Source: Chloroflexota bacterium
Lineage (GTDB): Bacteria > Chloroflexota > UBA6077
Direction: 5' to 3'
Assembly: GCA_021788565.1 (NCBI GenBank)
Contig: JAJYKO010000385.1
Coordinates: forward strand, 1 to 6,046
Length of the DNA: 6,046 nucleotides
Below are positions 5,701-6,046 of this stretch, in pieces. The stretch's first letter is position 1, and every line of letters begins with the position of its first letter. The notes under the pieces are model-generated. The model was given only the letters and a program-made list of their open reading frames with translations, was not told the origin of the DNA and ran no database searches. Both the position numbers and the translations under genes were made by a program.

Positions 5701-5785
5701 GGCATAGCTTCTGCTTTCTTCCGCGACGAGATGCGTCGGTTCTCGGTTAAGGCCACGGCAGCAGTCAGGAGCAGTCTGGTAGGTA

Positions 5786-6040
5786 ATGAGCATACTGGTG
5801 TGGGCGGTGGTGGGATTTGCTTCCGGGCTGATGGCGAACCTGGTGACCAGGCGTTATGGTCCCCTGGAGGATGCGATAGTCGGCATCGCTGGTTCCATAG
5901 TCGCGGGCTGGGTTTTCAGTGTGCTGACCGGTGCGCCGGTAACTCATTTCGGCATCTCGGACGTTGTGGCCGCCCTTGCCGGCTCTCTCCTGTTCATCGC
6001 GCTTGCCAGAGGCCTCACGGGAGGGCATCCCGCAATTTGA
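5786..6040 (+). CDS. Small membrane protein of the GlsB/YeaQ/YmgE (transglycosylase-associated) family
   Basis: An 84-residue, very hydrophobic protein with three predicted membrane helices at about 2-20, 29-47 and 57-75, and Gly-rich packing motifs (GFASG 10-14, GIAGSIVAGW 33-42). Layout, length and glycine spacing match the Transgly_assoc family (PF04226), which is often stress-induced and whose molecular function is not established. The loop after helix 1 is basic (TRRYG), suggesting it faces the cytoplasm. The ATG at 5786 is chosen for completeness of helix 1. Its SD is unusual: GGTAGGT touches the start too closely and AGGAG (5767-5771) is 14 bases away, so the start or its translation rate is uncertain. 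It is divergent from the threonine aldolase gene across a 140-base gap. I see no clear own promoter. Confidence 0.8.
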   Translation: MSILVWAVVGFASGLMANLVTRRYGPLEDAIVGIAGSIVAGWVFSVLTGAPVTHFGISDVVAALAGSLLFIALARGLTGGHPAI

Positions 6041-6046
6041 TGAGTT

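Noticed and set aside
5070..5750. A 226-codon plus-strand open frame opposite the threonine aldolase
   Set aside because: No family resemblance and no SD. The minus-strand frame carries every catalytic motif of the aldolase.

Overview
The window is 6,046 bases of GC-rich bacterial DNA. Start codons vary (ATG, GTG and TTG), most start sites have clear GGAGG-type Shine-Dalgarno (SD) sequences, and promoters are of the sigma-70 type. The frequent use of ATA and AGG codons, the PPi-type phosphofructokinase and a high-GC-style TPP aptamer would fit a GC-rich lineage such as Chloroflexota, Armatimonadota or a GC-rich Bacillota. I cannot place it more precisely from the sequence.

Left part, minus strand (1-866): the N-terminal 133 residues of a pyrophosphate-dependent phosphofructokinase run off the left edge. 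Behind its start lies a stand-alone response-regulator receiver protein on the same strand. Both genes appear to begin at TTG codons. A duplicated 12-mer lies upstream of the regulator.

Centre, plus strand (about 1280-4444): this is the main unit of the window, a thiamine-precursor transport operon. In order it has a 44-bp near-perfect palindrome, a sigma-70 promoter, a TPP riboswitch with a visible antiterminator and intrinsic terminator, then an ABC ATPase (ThiZ-like), an ABC permease (ThiX-like) and a lipoprotein binding protein of the NMT1/THI5 family (ThiY-like). When TPP is scarce the antiterminator should form and the three transporter genes should be read. When TPP binds the aptamer, the terminator should form. 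The binding protein captures a pyrimidine precursor outside the membrane, and the permease and ATPase import it. No thiamine biosynthetic enzyme is encoded here.

Right part: after the operon comes a 160-base, highly structured intergenic element with 30-bp inverted arms, lying between convergent genes. It is followed by a minus-strand low-specificity L-threonine aldolase with an extended -10 promoter. Transcribed divergently from that gene is a small three-helix membrane protein of the GlsB/YeaQ/YmgE family.

I found no CRISPR array, tRNA, rRNA, transposase or phage gene. Most of the window is recognisable metabolism and transport. The least explained parts are the intergenic inverted-repeat structures at 1280-1323 and 4443-4602 and the direct repeat at 960-996.
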